This document shows positions 30,854-37,880 of a stretch of 56,000 bases of DNA, one piece after another (the first letter of the stretch is position 1; every line of letters starts with the position of its first letter). Made by a program: the position numbers and the translations under genes. The notes under the pieces were generated by a model that saw only the letters and a list, made by a program, of their open reading frames with translations, did not search any database and had not been told where the DNA came from. Source of the DNA: Symbiodinium natans (Eukaryota > Sar > Dinophyceae > Suessiales > Symbiodiniaceae); assembly GCA_905221605.1 (NCBI GenBank), contig CAJNDS010000133.1, positions 89,001 through 145,000 on the forward strand, in the 5' to 3' direction.

Positions 30854-31540
30854 ATGGAGATGAACCGTTATAATAATGGTAAGATTTACAGAATTGTTGA
30901 TGAAGGCCTTAATAAATGCTATATTGGTTGCACTTGTGAAGACCTTGATGTTAGATTAAAAAGACATAAATGTTGTTATAACTTTTACAAGAAGGGGAAA
31001 CAAAATAAAATGACTTCTTTTGATTTATTTGATGAATATGGAATTGAAAATTGTAAAATTGAACTAATAGAAAACTACCCTTGTAATTCAAAGGAAGAAC
31101 TATTATCTCGTGAAGGCTTTTATATTCAAAAAACTGTTTGTGTAAATAGACCTTATTCAGGTCTTACACGACATGAGTATGCAAAAAAGTATTATGAAGA
31201 GAACAAGGAAGAACAAAGTAAAAAGAATAAACAATGGAGAGATGATAACCATGAAAGATATAAAGAAACTTCTAAAAAGTGGCGTCAAGAAAACAAGGAT
31301 TATAAACGACAGAAAGACAAAGAATATCAAGAACAAAACAAGGACAAAATACAAAAGCAACGTCAACAACATTATTTAATGAATAAAGAAAGGATTAAAG
31401 AACGAGTTAACAAGTATGCAGTTCAAATACATAATTGTGAATGTGGAGCAAGTTTTAGAAAAGATAACTTAAGCAAACATCGTAAAACAAAGACACATTT
31501 AGATTTCATGAACTCACTAATAACAACTCATGACGCATAA
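30854..31540 (+). CDS. GIY-YIG endonuclease with C-terminal zinc finger
   Basis: A single GIY-YIG nuclease domain comes first (GKIYRIV...CYIGCT, then R and the catalytic-type E in SREGFYI), a highly charged Lys/Glu/Gln helix follows, and the C-terminus is CECGASFRKDNLSKHRKTKTH, a C2H2-type finger (quoted without its flanks). Such proteins act as homing or nicking nucleases in large DNA viruses and phages. I start at ATG 30854 because the GIY domain begins 8 residues later; the frame also opens at 30806. The 3' end overlaps the convergent integrase gene by 35 bases. A hairpin (31559-31583) follows its stop. Related to the gene at 39372. Confidence 0.85.
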   Translation: MEMNRYNNGKIYRIVDEGLNKCYIGCTCEDLDVRLKRHKCCYNFYKKGKQNKMTSFDLFDEYGIENCKIELIENYPCNSKEELLSREGFYIQKTVCVNRPYSGLTRHEYAKKYYEENKEEQSKKNKQWRDDNHERYKETSKKWRQENKDYKRQKDKEYQEQNKDKIQKQRQQHYLMNKERIKERVNKYAVQIHNCECGASFRKDNLSKHRKTKTHLDFMNSLITTHDA

Positions 31541-32438
31541 ATTTTTTGTTATGATTTTCAACTAAATAATAAGTATTTAGTTGTGCATCACGATTTATTT
31601 CTTTCACTTCATAAGATTTTTCACTCCAGCGTGTGGCGCTTTCTTTTCTTGACGTGTAATTGCCTTTTCCTTTACTGAAAATTTTAACTTTATCCCCTTC
31701 CCGTATTTTGGGGTATTTTCTTAAATACTTTTCCTTCATTACTGAATTAGCTTTAACTTCTACCGCATTTTCATCACGGTGTGCATCATTAGGAACTAAA
31801 CCAGTGGTGCTATGCTTCATTTGTTTATTATATTTGTCTAAAACAGGCTTTAACATTATTGTCCAAGCGCCTTTATGAACATGTAATCTATCACTTATCA
31901 TCTTTTTTAAACTTCTGATGAGGCGCTCGGCCACATTCGCATGAGTTAATGTTATTTTATGTGTAATACCCTCTCCTTTAAAATAATCTTGTAATTTTTT
32001 TGAGTTAAAACTTCCCTCATCATCACTATAAACGGATTGTGGATGACCCATTTCTTTAAAGCAATCCAGAAATGCATCATACACAGGTTCAGTATCTTTA
32101 TTATGCATTGGAACAACATGACATTTTTTACTAAAGTTGTCAATACAAACAAATCCATATCTTTTATATTCGGGTTTATATGTGTCCGTATCTTTCATTA
32201 AACTTGTCATATCCATTATATCGCAGGAATAAATAGCTCTAGCAAAAGGAGCTGAATAACTGTTATACTGTTTGTAATTACTTCTCTGTTTTATTGACTG
32301 ACTTTTCAACCATTCTTTAACTTCATTTAGCGTTACTACTAATCCCGCTTTTATAGCATCATCATATAAACTCTTTGCACTCCCAAAACCTGACTCAATA
32401 TCATAATACAACTCTGCTAATTTATTATTCTTACTCAT
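31506..32438 (-). CDS. Retrovirus-type (rve) DDE integrase
   Basis: Inserts the element into host DNA. 310 residues with an RNase H-like core: catalytic D73 (CDIMDM), D139 (VYSDDEGSF) and E171 (VAERLIRSLK). The C-terminal part (about 230-305) has the KIREGDKVKIF and RWSEKSYEVKEI pattern of the chromo/SH3-like end found in Polinton/Maverick integrases. There is a short helical N-terminal part but no clear HHCC finger. Intact. The ATG is preceded by TAATATTAATT, the AT-rich context seen before most genes of this element. It ends with TGA inside the neighbouring GIY-YIG gene. Its presence explains the inverted repeats and the short G-run duplication. Confidence 0.93.
   Translation of the reverse strand: MSKNNKLAELYYDIESGFGSAKSLYDDAIKAGLVVTLNEVKEWLKSQSIKQRSNYKQYNSYSAPFARAIYSCDIMDMTSLMKDTDTYKPEYKRYGFVCIDNFSKKCHVVPMHNKDTEPVYDAFLDCFKEMGHPQSVYSDDEGSFNSKKLQDYFKGEGITHKITLTHANVAERLIRSLKKMISDRLHVHKGAWTIMLKPVLDKYNKQMKHSTTGLVPNDAHRDENAVEVKANSVMKEKYLRKYPKIREGDKVKIFSKGKGNYTSRKESATRWSEKSYEVKEINRDAQLNTYYLVENHNKKFMRHELLLVSS
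31559..31583 (+). terminator. Hairpin after the GIY-YIG gene
   Basis: CAACTAAATA, a 5-base loop, then TATTTAGTTG: a perfect 10-bp stem 19 bases past the stop at 31540. It lies within the 3' coding part of the integrase on the other strand. Confidence 0.6.
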
Positions 32439-32475
32439 AATTAATATTATTATAATTTAGATAATAATATCAATT
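32439..32475 (-). terminator. Hairpin at the end of the 116-residue gene
   Basis: The arms AATTGATATTATTA and TAATAATATTAATT (minus strand) pair over 14 positions with one G-U. The stop codon at 32470-32472 lies inside the stem. The element also covers the start region of the integrase. Confidence 0.6.
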
Positions 32476-32820
32476 CCACAACAATATTTTTCTTCCTATC
32501 TTATCCATCATTTCTTTTTCCAGTCTTTCTTGGTAAATTTCTTTACATCTCTTCGTGTTCATATGTTTAGATTTATTGGTATTGCTACTTATCTTTCTTC
32601 CACACTGTTCACATTCAAAGCATTTACTATTATTTTTAAAATAATCTTTAAAGTAGCCATTTTGTTTATATTTTTCGTTGTTCTTATCATTGTGTGACTT
32701 CTTCTTGGCTTGTGCTATTTCCTCACTATTCTCTTCATCTAGCGAGTTCCACAGCACATCAAAAAGGTCATCATCAATGTTTAATTTTTCGCCTTTTTCC
32801 GTTACAAAGCAGGAGTTCAT
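32470..32820 (-). CDS. Small C2HC zinc-finger protein
   Basis: 116 residues. An acidic N-terminal half leads to a finger with C70, C73, H86 and C92 (ECEQCGRKISSNTNKSKH, then five residues and C). The family is not recognised. Small finger proteins of this kind are common in Polinton-like viruses. Unlike the structural genes, its leader is not TA-rich up to the ATG and contains ACTTAAAG 24-31 bases upstream, a pattern shared with the polymerase. Confidence 0.7.
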   Translation of the reverse strand: MNSCFVTEKGEKLNIDDDLFDVLWNSLDEENSEEIAQAKKKSHNDKNNEKYKQNGYFKDYFKNNSKCFECEQCGRKISSNTNKSKHMNTKRCKEIYQERLEKEMMDKIGRKILLWN

Positions 32821-32833
32821 CTTACTGTTTAAT

Positions 32834-32891
32834 GTTAATTATTCTTTAAGTAGGGGGCGTTTTAGCACCCCCCCATAAAGTAATAATTAAC
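32834..32891. terminator. Large hairpin at the end of the 265-residue gene, with ACTTAAAG box
   Basis: GTTAATTATT pairs with AATAATTAAC. Inside it, CTTTAAGTAGGGGGCG pairs imperfectly with CACCCCCCCATAAAG around a TTTTAG loop. The TAA of the 265-residue gene (32887-32889) is in the outer stem. The inner arm holds the ACTTAAAG box of the next gene, so this site may both end one transcript and start the next. Confidence 0.6.
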
Positions 32892-33684
32892 TACTTAATG
32901 TTCTTCTGCTATTCATACTGCTTCTACTCCTTATGTATTCTATGGTTTCTTGACTTCTACGAGAACTAATGACACTTTGAGGAGGACTTGGCTCTTCAAC
33001 ATATTCAATTGTTCTATCACTTGGAACGGAACTTTGAACTGTTTCAGGAGGCGATGAATGAATATGTTCACTTAATGCTTCCTCTTCAACAGGTAATAAT
33101 ACACTTCTGTTTGAACTTCTTCTAGAACTTGATGATGAAGGCTCATAAGATTTTTTAACATTCATAGGTAAATCATCGTCGCTCTCTTGGCTTCTTATAG
33201 ATGCTTCAGGCTGTACAATAATTTGTTCTTCATCAGTATCTATTTGTTGCCTTCTACTTCTCATCTCTTCTCTTTCTTCTTTAAATTCGTCCTCACCAAA
33301 CATAGCATCATAAACTCTAGACATGAATGATTTTTTCTGTGTCTGTTCGTGTTCTCTCTCCCTTTCTTGTTGTTTCTCACTACTTTTTATACTTGATACA
33401 CTTTCATCTGTTTGTCTCTGTTTAACTTCTTCTAATGATTTCATACTTTCACTTTCTGTTATGCTTGGTGTTTCATTGAATACATCCGTTTGTGTTCCCT
33501 TATCAGGGTTATCATTAAATAAAATGGTCTTCCTATCATACTTACCTAAATCGAAGTCATCAAAATTAACGTCATCTAATAATAAACCTTGCTGTGTTCT
33601 TCTCTCTTTCTCTGGTAATATTCTTAATCTGCTTGTTCTTGCTTCCCTTGCAATTTCTTCATAAGTGGGGCGTAACCTCAACAT
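32887..33684 (-). CDS. Acidic/Ser-rich virion-associated protein candidate
   Basis: 265 residues. The N-terminus is MLRLRPTYEEIAREA, closely like ELKLRPTYDEMVG in the next gene upstream (33702-34718). The rest is charged and Ser/Glu-rich with little predicted structure (coiled-coil around KEEREEMRSRRQQ). Function unknown. It lies in a row of minus-strand genes running from the minor capsid gene, so a structural or assembly role is plausible. The shared N-terminal motif may be a docking signal. Confidence 0.7.
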   Translation of the reverse strand: MLRLRPTYEEIAREARTSRLRILPEKERRTQQGLLLDDVNFDDFDLGKYDRKTILFNDNPDKGTQTDVFNETPSITESESMKSLEEVKQRQTDESVSSIKSSEKQQEREREHEQTQKKSFMSRVYDAMFGEDEFKEEREEMRSRRQQIDTDEEQIIVQPEASIRSQESDDDLPMNVKKSYEPSSSSSRRSSNRSVLLPVEEEALSEHIHSSPPETVQSSVPSDRTIEYVEEPSPPQSVISSRRSQETIEYIRSRSSMNSRRTLSS

Positions 33685-33693
33685 ATATTAATA

Positions 33694-33708
33694 AGTATAT
33701 TTTATACT
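33694..33708 (-). terminator. Short hairpin at the end of the 338-residue gene
   Basis: AGTATA, three bases, TATACT (6-bp stem) covers the TAA at 33702-33704. Weaker than the others. Confidence 0.4.
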
Positions 33709-34718
33709 GGTAAAAATGATTTTGCTATTGCTGTTGCTCCCGCTTTTGCTAGTGTTTCAACACCTGCTTTTGCACCAGCTACTGCTATGTCTCTTAAAGG
33801 TGTTGATGATGCTGGTTGTGATGGAACTAATGCGCCTACTCCACTTGATGATGACGCTGATGGTTCTACTCTTTTGGATTTTACACGTCTTCTCTCTCTT
33901 TTAAACAACTTTATTTTACGACTTAATTTAGCACTGTCAAAATCTGCGTTCCATTCATCTAATTCTTTGTGACCCTCTATGATTGATACTAGGTATTGCT
34001 TCTTTTTCTGGTCTGTTGGTAGTTTATTCAATAAATCCACCATTTCATCCGTTAACAAATCTCTAACAAATAACTGAAACATTAACCCTCTATAAGTAAC
34101 GCTATCATCGTTGAAGACTTGGTCAGGGTCAAAACCACGTGTGTATGCTACTTTTTGTTCTAGCGCGGTTATTTCTGCTTCTTCTTCATTATCATCATCA
34201 TTTTCTGCTGGAACATCCATTGAATGAACTTCAACGCCTGCTGGTAATGACTGATGATGAACGTCATCTAAATCACTTTTGGCATCTTCTACATGTTTTC
34301 TTTGTTCTGATAGCACCTGCAACCTTTTCAATGCACCGTCTAAATCATGAATGTAGTCTGGATACGTTTCTTCTTCTTCCATTCCTTCATAAACTTCTAT
34401 TGGTGTATCATATCCGCTAGATGTTGCACTTGTTTGCATTCCTGCTACAGCAGTTGATACACCATTCGTAACCCCATAATGATTTAGTTGTGCTCTTCTT
34501 AAATCATTCTTAACTTTATCCTCCTCTTGCTTCTTCAACCCTAAAAAATCAATGTTATCAAATTGACTACCGAACTGGTTGTTTCTAAATAATGTTGCTC
34601 TTCTGTCAATTATTTTCTCTATTGGTGGTCGGTTCTCATCCCCTTGACTTTCAATCATACCTACCATTTCATCGTAAGTAGGTCGTAATTTTAATTCAGA
34701 TTTTAATGTTTTAATCAT
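33702..34718 (-). CDS. Putative virion protein with LRPTYDE motif and amphipathic C-terminus
   Basis: 338 residues. The N-terminal motif ELKLRPTYDEMVG is shared with the gene at 32887-33684. The middle is acidic (DDDNEEEAE) and followed by a helical, folded-looking segment (FNDDSVTYRGLMFQLFVRDL). The last 40 residues are Ala-rich and lack acidic side chains apart from two, ending KAGATAIAKSFLPV; they could form a membrane-active amphipathic helix. That is reminiscent of adenovirus-type internal capsid proteins, but this is only an analogy. The start is preceded by ATATAATA, as in neighbouring genes. Confidence 0.65.
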   Translation of the reverse strand: MIKTLKSELKLRPTYDEMVGMIESQGDENRPPIEKIIDRRATLFRNNQFGSQFDNIDFLGLKKQEEDKVKNDLRRAQLNHYGVTNGVSTAVAGMQTSATSSGYDTPIEVYEGMEEEETYPDYIHDLDGALKRLQVLSEQRKHVEDAKSDLDDVHHQSLPAGVEVHSMDVPAENDDDNEEEAEITALEQKVAYTRGFDPDQVFNDDSVTYRGLMFQLFVRDLLTDEMVDLLNKLPTDQKKKQYLVSIIEGHKELDEWNADFDSAKLSRKIKLFKRERRRVKSKRVEPSASSSSGVGALVPSQPASSTPLRDIAVAGAKAGVETLAKAGATAIAKSFLPV

Positions 34719-34738
34719 TATTATATCTGAAGTTAGAT

Positions 34739-34757
34739 TTTAATTAATTATATTAAA
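34739..34757 (-). terminator. Weak AT hairpin at the end of the 106-residue gene
   Basis: TTTAAT and ATTAAA form a 6-bp stem around the TAA at 34748-34750. Support comes mainly from the repeated pattern in this element. Confidence 0.35.
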
Positions 34758-35068
34758 TTTGACATAATCGTTTTTAATTCACCTTGTTTCTTCTTTAGCT
34801 CTTCTACTGTTCTTTCTGGCATCATTGGACGCTCTAATTGTCTGTTTATATCATCTAATTGACCCTGATATAAACTTTTCTTTTGATGTTGCACCCAATC
34901 ATTCCTCATAGCAATATTTTTACCTCTGTTTTCTGCTTCTTCAACTCTTAATTTTAAGTCTTCTAAATATTTTTTCCTACTTGCTACTCCTATAGTATCT
35001 TCTAAATCATAGTATTGTTGCACCTGTGGCATTCTTTTAAACTCTGGTTTACTCTTAAACATACTCAT
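34748..35068 (-). CDS. Small coiled-coil protein
   Basis: 106 residues, mostly charged heptad-like helix (KKYLEDLKLRVEEAENRGKN and ERTVEELKKKQGELKTIMSN, two segments). No cysteine finger and no membrane segment. It lies between structural-block genes on the same strand with 37 bases to its upstream neighbour. Probably a capsid cement or assembly helper; function unproven. Confidence 0.65.
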   Translation of the reverse strand: MSMFKSKPEFKRMPQVQQYYDLEDTIGVASRKKYLEDLKLRVEEAENRGKNIAMRNDWVQHQKKSLYQGQLDDINRQLERPMMPERTVEELKKKQGELKTIMSNLI

Positions 35069-35069
35069 A

Positions 35070-35105
35070 TTATTAATAATATTAGATTATAAATATTGTT
35101 AATAA
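35070..35105 (-). terminator. Hairpin after the 118-residue gene
   Basis: TTATTAATAATATT and AATATTGTTAATAA (plus strand) pair over 13 of 14 positions with an 8-base loop, touching the TAA at 35106-35108. It fills the gap to the next gene's start. Confidence 0.6.
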
Positions 35106-35462
35106 TTATTTCATTCTGAACTGAAGCGCTTCTTCAGGAAAATCAATAACATATTTGTCAATCTCATTCAACAACATTTTTACAGTGTCTTCATCAAGAA
35201 ACTCATACTGATTATTGTTTAAATGCTCTTTCAGTTCATTTAATGGAAATAGTTGTTTTGGAACAGGTTTTTCAGTTTTAACACACGCTTGTAAGACGAC
35301 AAATTGCTTCATAAGTTCGCCATTGGTATCATAACCCTTAACATTTGTTAAATAATGATAACAGTAATTTGAAATTATACAACATTTCTCATCTGTGTCA
35401 AATGTTTTCATTTTTAATAGTTCATTTCTTACTATTTCCACCCTTTCAATATCACTCTTCAT
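35106..35462 (-). CDS. Conserved-looking small protein of unknown function
   Basis: 118 residues with mixed helix pattern (IVRNELLKMKTFDTDEKC, NELKEHLNNNQYEFLDEDTV). There is no recognisable motif or signal peptide. It sits in the minus-strand block between the finger protein (35487) and the coiled-coil protein (34748). The leader CTATATAT before the ATG follows the element's AT-rich rule. Confidence 0.65.
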   Translation of the reverse strand: MKSDIERVEIVRNELLKMKTFDTDEKCCIISNYCYHYLTNVKGYDTNGELMKQFVVLQACVKTEKPVPKQLFPLNELKEHLNNNQYEFLDEDTVKMLLNEIDKYVIDFPEEALQFRMK

Positions 35463-35476
35463 ATATATAGTATTTC

Positions 35477-35493
35477 GTTTTAACCTTTAAAAC
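35477..35493 (-). terminator. Hairpin at the end of the 190-residue gene
   Basis: GTTTTAA, AGG, TTAAAAC (minus strand): a perfect 7-bp stem that includes the TAA at 35487-35489. Confidence 0.55.
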
Positions 35494-36059
35494 ATACTCG
35501 TTTTAAACCTTGCTATCTTTTCCATCTTTTCCTGTTGTTTTGCTCTTCTTATTTCTGCATAAGATGATGCTAAAAGTTCTCTTGCTGTTGGAATTCTTGG
35601 TGGTGGTTCTGGTTCAGACATTCTAACAGGCTTACTTGGTTGTTGTATTTGTTCTTGTTGTGGTTGTTTATCTTTTACTGAATATTTTGTTTTCATTTCT
35701 TCCTCAATTTCTTTTCTCATTTGTTCCTTTAATTTAGTCCCATATGAATTTTGTTGTTTGTTTATTGGCCTTGTTTCTGTTGGTTGACCTTTACAATTTC
35801 TCGGGTGTGAGTGTCTCAATGATTTTGGTAGCATCTTTTTATTACACGCTTCACATTCAACAAGCTCTACTACTTTAACACTTCTCGCTTGTTTCTTTGG
35901 TTTAGCTTTTGGTTTAGGTTCTACTTCTACTTCTTCATTTTTAACTTCCTCTTCTTGCTTTTGTTCCTGTTTAGTTGCTTCTTCAATAACTTCATTAACC
36001 ACTTCTTTAGTCTCTTCTTCATCTTTAACCTCCTCAACATCCTCATTAATTGTTTCCAT
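35487..36059 (-). CDS. C2HC zinc-finger protein with acidic N-terminus
   Basis: 190 residues. The first 45 are highly acidic (Glu/Val repeats), followed by a Lys/Pro linker. A compact finger has C69, C72, H85 and C89 (CEACNKKMLPKSLRHSHPRN, then C). A charged helix and a Pro-rich stretch follow, ending IARFKTSMF. Fingers of the form CxxC...SHPKNC are frequent in Polinton-like viruses next to capsid genes; this family statement is from memory. The exact role is unknown. A perfect 16-bp palindrome (36061-36076) lies at its start. Confidence 0.7.
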   Translation of the reverse strand: METINEDVEEVKDEEETKEVVNEVIEEATKQEQKQEEEVKNEEVEVEPKPKAKPKKQARSVKVVELVECEACNKKMLPKSLRHSHPRNCKGQPTETRPINKQQNSYGTKLKEQMRKEIEEEMKTKYSVKDKQPQQEQIQQPSKPVRMSEPEPPPRIPTARELLASSYAEIRRAKQQEKMEKIARFKTSMF

Positions 36060-36060
36060 A

Positions 36061-36076
36061 TTTTCTATATAGAAAA
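36061..36076 (-). promoter_or_regulatory. Perfect AT palindrome upstream of the finger gene
   Basis: TTTTCTATATAGAAAA is its own reverse complement and ends two bases from the ATG at 36059. It could be a promoter core or protein site. Confidence 0.4.
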
Positions 36077-36088
36077 TTATTTATACAT

Positions 36089-36111
36089 TTTAACCTCTAA
36101 AAAAGGTTAAA
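36089..36111 (-). terminator. Hairpin at the end of the minor capsid gene
   Basis: TTTAACCT and AGGTTAAA pair perfectly (8 bp) with a 7-base loop. The TAA at 36090-36092 is in the arm. Confidence 0.6.
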
Positions 36112-36926
36112 GTGAATGAGATGTCAACATTATTCAAATTTACTACCTGATTTAAATTATTAGTAAGTCTAAAATTCAAACGACGAAGCATGTTACCCGA
36201 TACATCAATATAATCAACACTACTTAACTCATTATCATTAATAACTCCTAAATAGGGAACTGTTACATTTATTTTCTTTACTATTGATGAATTACCCGCT
36301 ACTGTTAATTGGTTGTAATTACTAATTTCATTACAATGTAAATACAAACTCTTGAAGGGCACTAAATCTACAAAATTACTTGTGTAAGGTGCCACATTAG
36401 TATATGCATCAGTTGCCGGCGTTGTATTACCGATTACTCTATTCATTGAACTTAAATTGTTAATGTCAACGGGGTCACTAAAACTACCAGCTAACGGAGC
36501 TACTTCACCATCAGTCAAAAGAACAAAAATAGCAGTTGCATAATTAGAACTGATTGTAAATTTATTAGTTGATGTGTTGTAACTTAAAGAATATGTATTA
36601 GGTCTGTCCCCTGTATCAACCAATAAATTAATTGCTATTTGTATTGTTTGTGCTAAATCAACTGCTGTATAGTTTCCTTCAGGGATTGTTACTTTACGAT
36701 AAGTAATACCTGCTATTACACCTGGGGGTATAACTTGATGTCTCCAATAAATGTTATTATTAGTGCTGTTTATTGAATACCAAGAATGAGGAATGCTTAC
36801 CTCGTGTATTTGACATAGCATATTATCTTCTAATTGAACCGTTTCAGGTAAATCAATTGTAAAATCGGACGGAGTGCCACTCACTTTATAACTACTATCA
36901 ATATATACTTTTTTAAACTTAAGCAT
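36090..36926 (-). CDS. Minor capsid (penton-type) protein
   Basis: 278 residues. The opening matches the single-jelly-roll minor capsid proteins of Polinton-like viruses: SGTPSDFTIDLPETVQLEDN, then CQIHEVSIPHSWYSI and NNNIYW, followed by the PEGNYTAVDLAQTIQ segment. It would form the pentamers at the capsid vertices. It is divergent from the lipase gene with only 39 bases between starts, so they share a promoter region. Intact; the identification relies on the N-terminal motif. Confidence 0.88.
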   Translation of the reverse strand: MLKFKKVYIDSSYKVSGTPSDFTIDLPETVQLEDNMLCQIHEVSIPHSWYSINSTNNNIYWRHQVIPPGVIAGITYRKVTIPEGNYTAVDLAQTIQIAINLLVDTGDRPNTYSLSYNTSTNKFTISSNYATAIFVLLTDGEVAPLAGSFSDPVDINNLSSMNRVIGNTTPATDAYTNVAPYTSNFVDLVPFKSLYLHCNEISNYNQLTVAGNSSIVKKINVTVPYLGVINDNELSSVDYIDVSGNMLRRLNFRLTNNLNQVVNLNNVDISFTLTFFRG

Positions 36927-36965
36927 TATTAATTAACTTACAAAATAAATTATAAGTTATTTTAT

Positions 36966-37607
36966 ATGTTTAAACATAAAAGAAGAAATGAAGGTATTTT
37001 GTATGAAGCGCCTAAAACAAGAAATAAAATACATAACGATGTTAGGGAAGAGTTGGCGGGTAATGAATATATACCGACGGATACTTATGGATTAAAGAGA
37101 GCATACGAAGACCCTAACGGTATTTACAGGGACGGAGAGACTTTATACATAGCTGGTACAAAATCATTTCAAGATGCGGTAGATGATTTAAAATTACCAT
37201 TTTACCAGACAAGAAACACAAAAAGATATAAAGATGTTGATAATTTTATTCAAGATTATGCTATTGATATTGATGGTAAAAAGAATTATGGCATAAAAAA
37301 TATAGTGTCTCATTCATTAGGCTCGGCGGTAGGACAACAAATAAATAGTGATTATGGCAATATATTTCAAACAAGAAGTTATGGTGCTCCTTTTGTATCA
37401 AGACAACGACCAGATGAGACAGGAACTAATTTACGAATACGGAAAGCCGGAGATGTTGTTAGTATGTTTGATAAAGGTAGTATAACATTAAACAGGGGGT
37501 CATTAGACCCCCTGCAAAATCATTCATATCAAGATATTGGTAATGTTCATAATAAAGAAGGGAATTTACCAATAACAAGTGATGAGTTTATGCAACAATT
37601 TAATTAA
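36966..37607 (+). CDS. Class-3-like lipase
   Basis: 213 residues with an alpha/beta-hydrolase nucleophile elbow SHSLGS (S117), a following YGAPFVS, and candidate acid D163 (RKAGDVVS) and base H186 (QNHSYQ). This order and spacing fit fungal-type lipase 3 enzymes. In the virion it could cleave membrane lipids during entry or exit. No signal peptide. Lipase-like genes beside capsid genes are known in some Polinton-like viruses (from memory). Short relative to cellular lipases; the N-terminal lid region seems reduced. Confidence 0.8.
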   Translation: MFKHKRRNEGILYEAPKTRNKIHNDVREELAGNEYIPTDTYGLKRAYEDPNGIYRDGETLYIAGTKSFQDAVDDLKLPFYQTRNTKRYKDVDNFIQDYAIDIDGKKNYGIKNIVSHSLGSAVGQQINSDYGNIFQTRSYGAPFVSRQRPDETGTNLRIRKAGDVVSMFDKGSITLNRGSLDPLQNHSYQDIGNVHNKEGNLPITSDEFMQQFN

Positions 37608-37626
37608 TTTCTCAAGAATATTAATA

Positions 37627-37821
37627 ATGTTTGCTTATAAATCTAGTAGTTATGAGAAAATGGAAAAGCCTAAACCAGATAAAAAGTTTAAACAGAACAG
37701 TTATGAAGAAATAAGAAAGTTAGTTGATGAGGGAGGAGAGATGCAATTGAAGGAGACTATAAACACAAAGAAAGGAAATAAAAATAATCAAAATAATATT
37801 AAGTTTAATATATTTGATTAA
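37627..37821 (+). CDS. Small basic protein with SYEEI motif
   Basis: 65 residues from ATG 37627; I prefer this start over 37579 because it avoids overlap with the lipase gene and has ATATTAATA just before it. The protein is Lys/Asn-rich. KQNSYEEIRKLVDEG resembles the LRPTYEEIAREA and LRPTYDEMVG motifs of two other proteins here. Function unknown. A strong hairpin covers its stop. Confidence 0.55.
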   Translation: MFAYKSSSYEKMEKPKPDKKFKQNSYEEIRKLVDEGGEMQLKETINTKKGNKNNQNNIKFNIFD

Positions 37822-37848
37822 GTATTTAAAAATATTTAATCAAATATA
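37809..37848 (+). terminator. Strong hairpin at the end of the 65-residue gene
   Basis: TATATTTGATTAA pairs perfectly with TTAATCAAATATA, and the inner bases extend the stem to about 18 bp. The TAA at 37819-37821 is inside. Confidence 0.7.
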
Positions 37849-37880
37849 ATTTATTTTTTTCTATAAATGAATATATAATT

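Noticed and set aside
37579-37626. Earlier start for the 65-residue gene
   Set aside because: It would overlap the lipase gene end, and the ATG at 37627 has the usual AT-rich upstream context.
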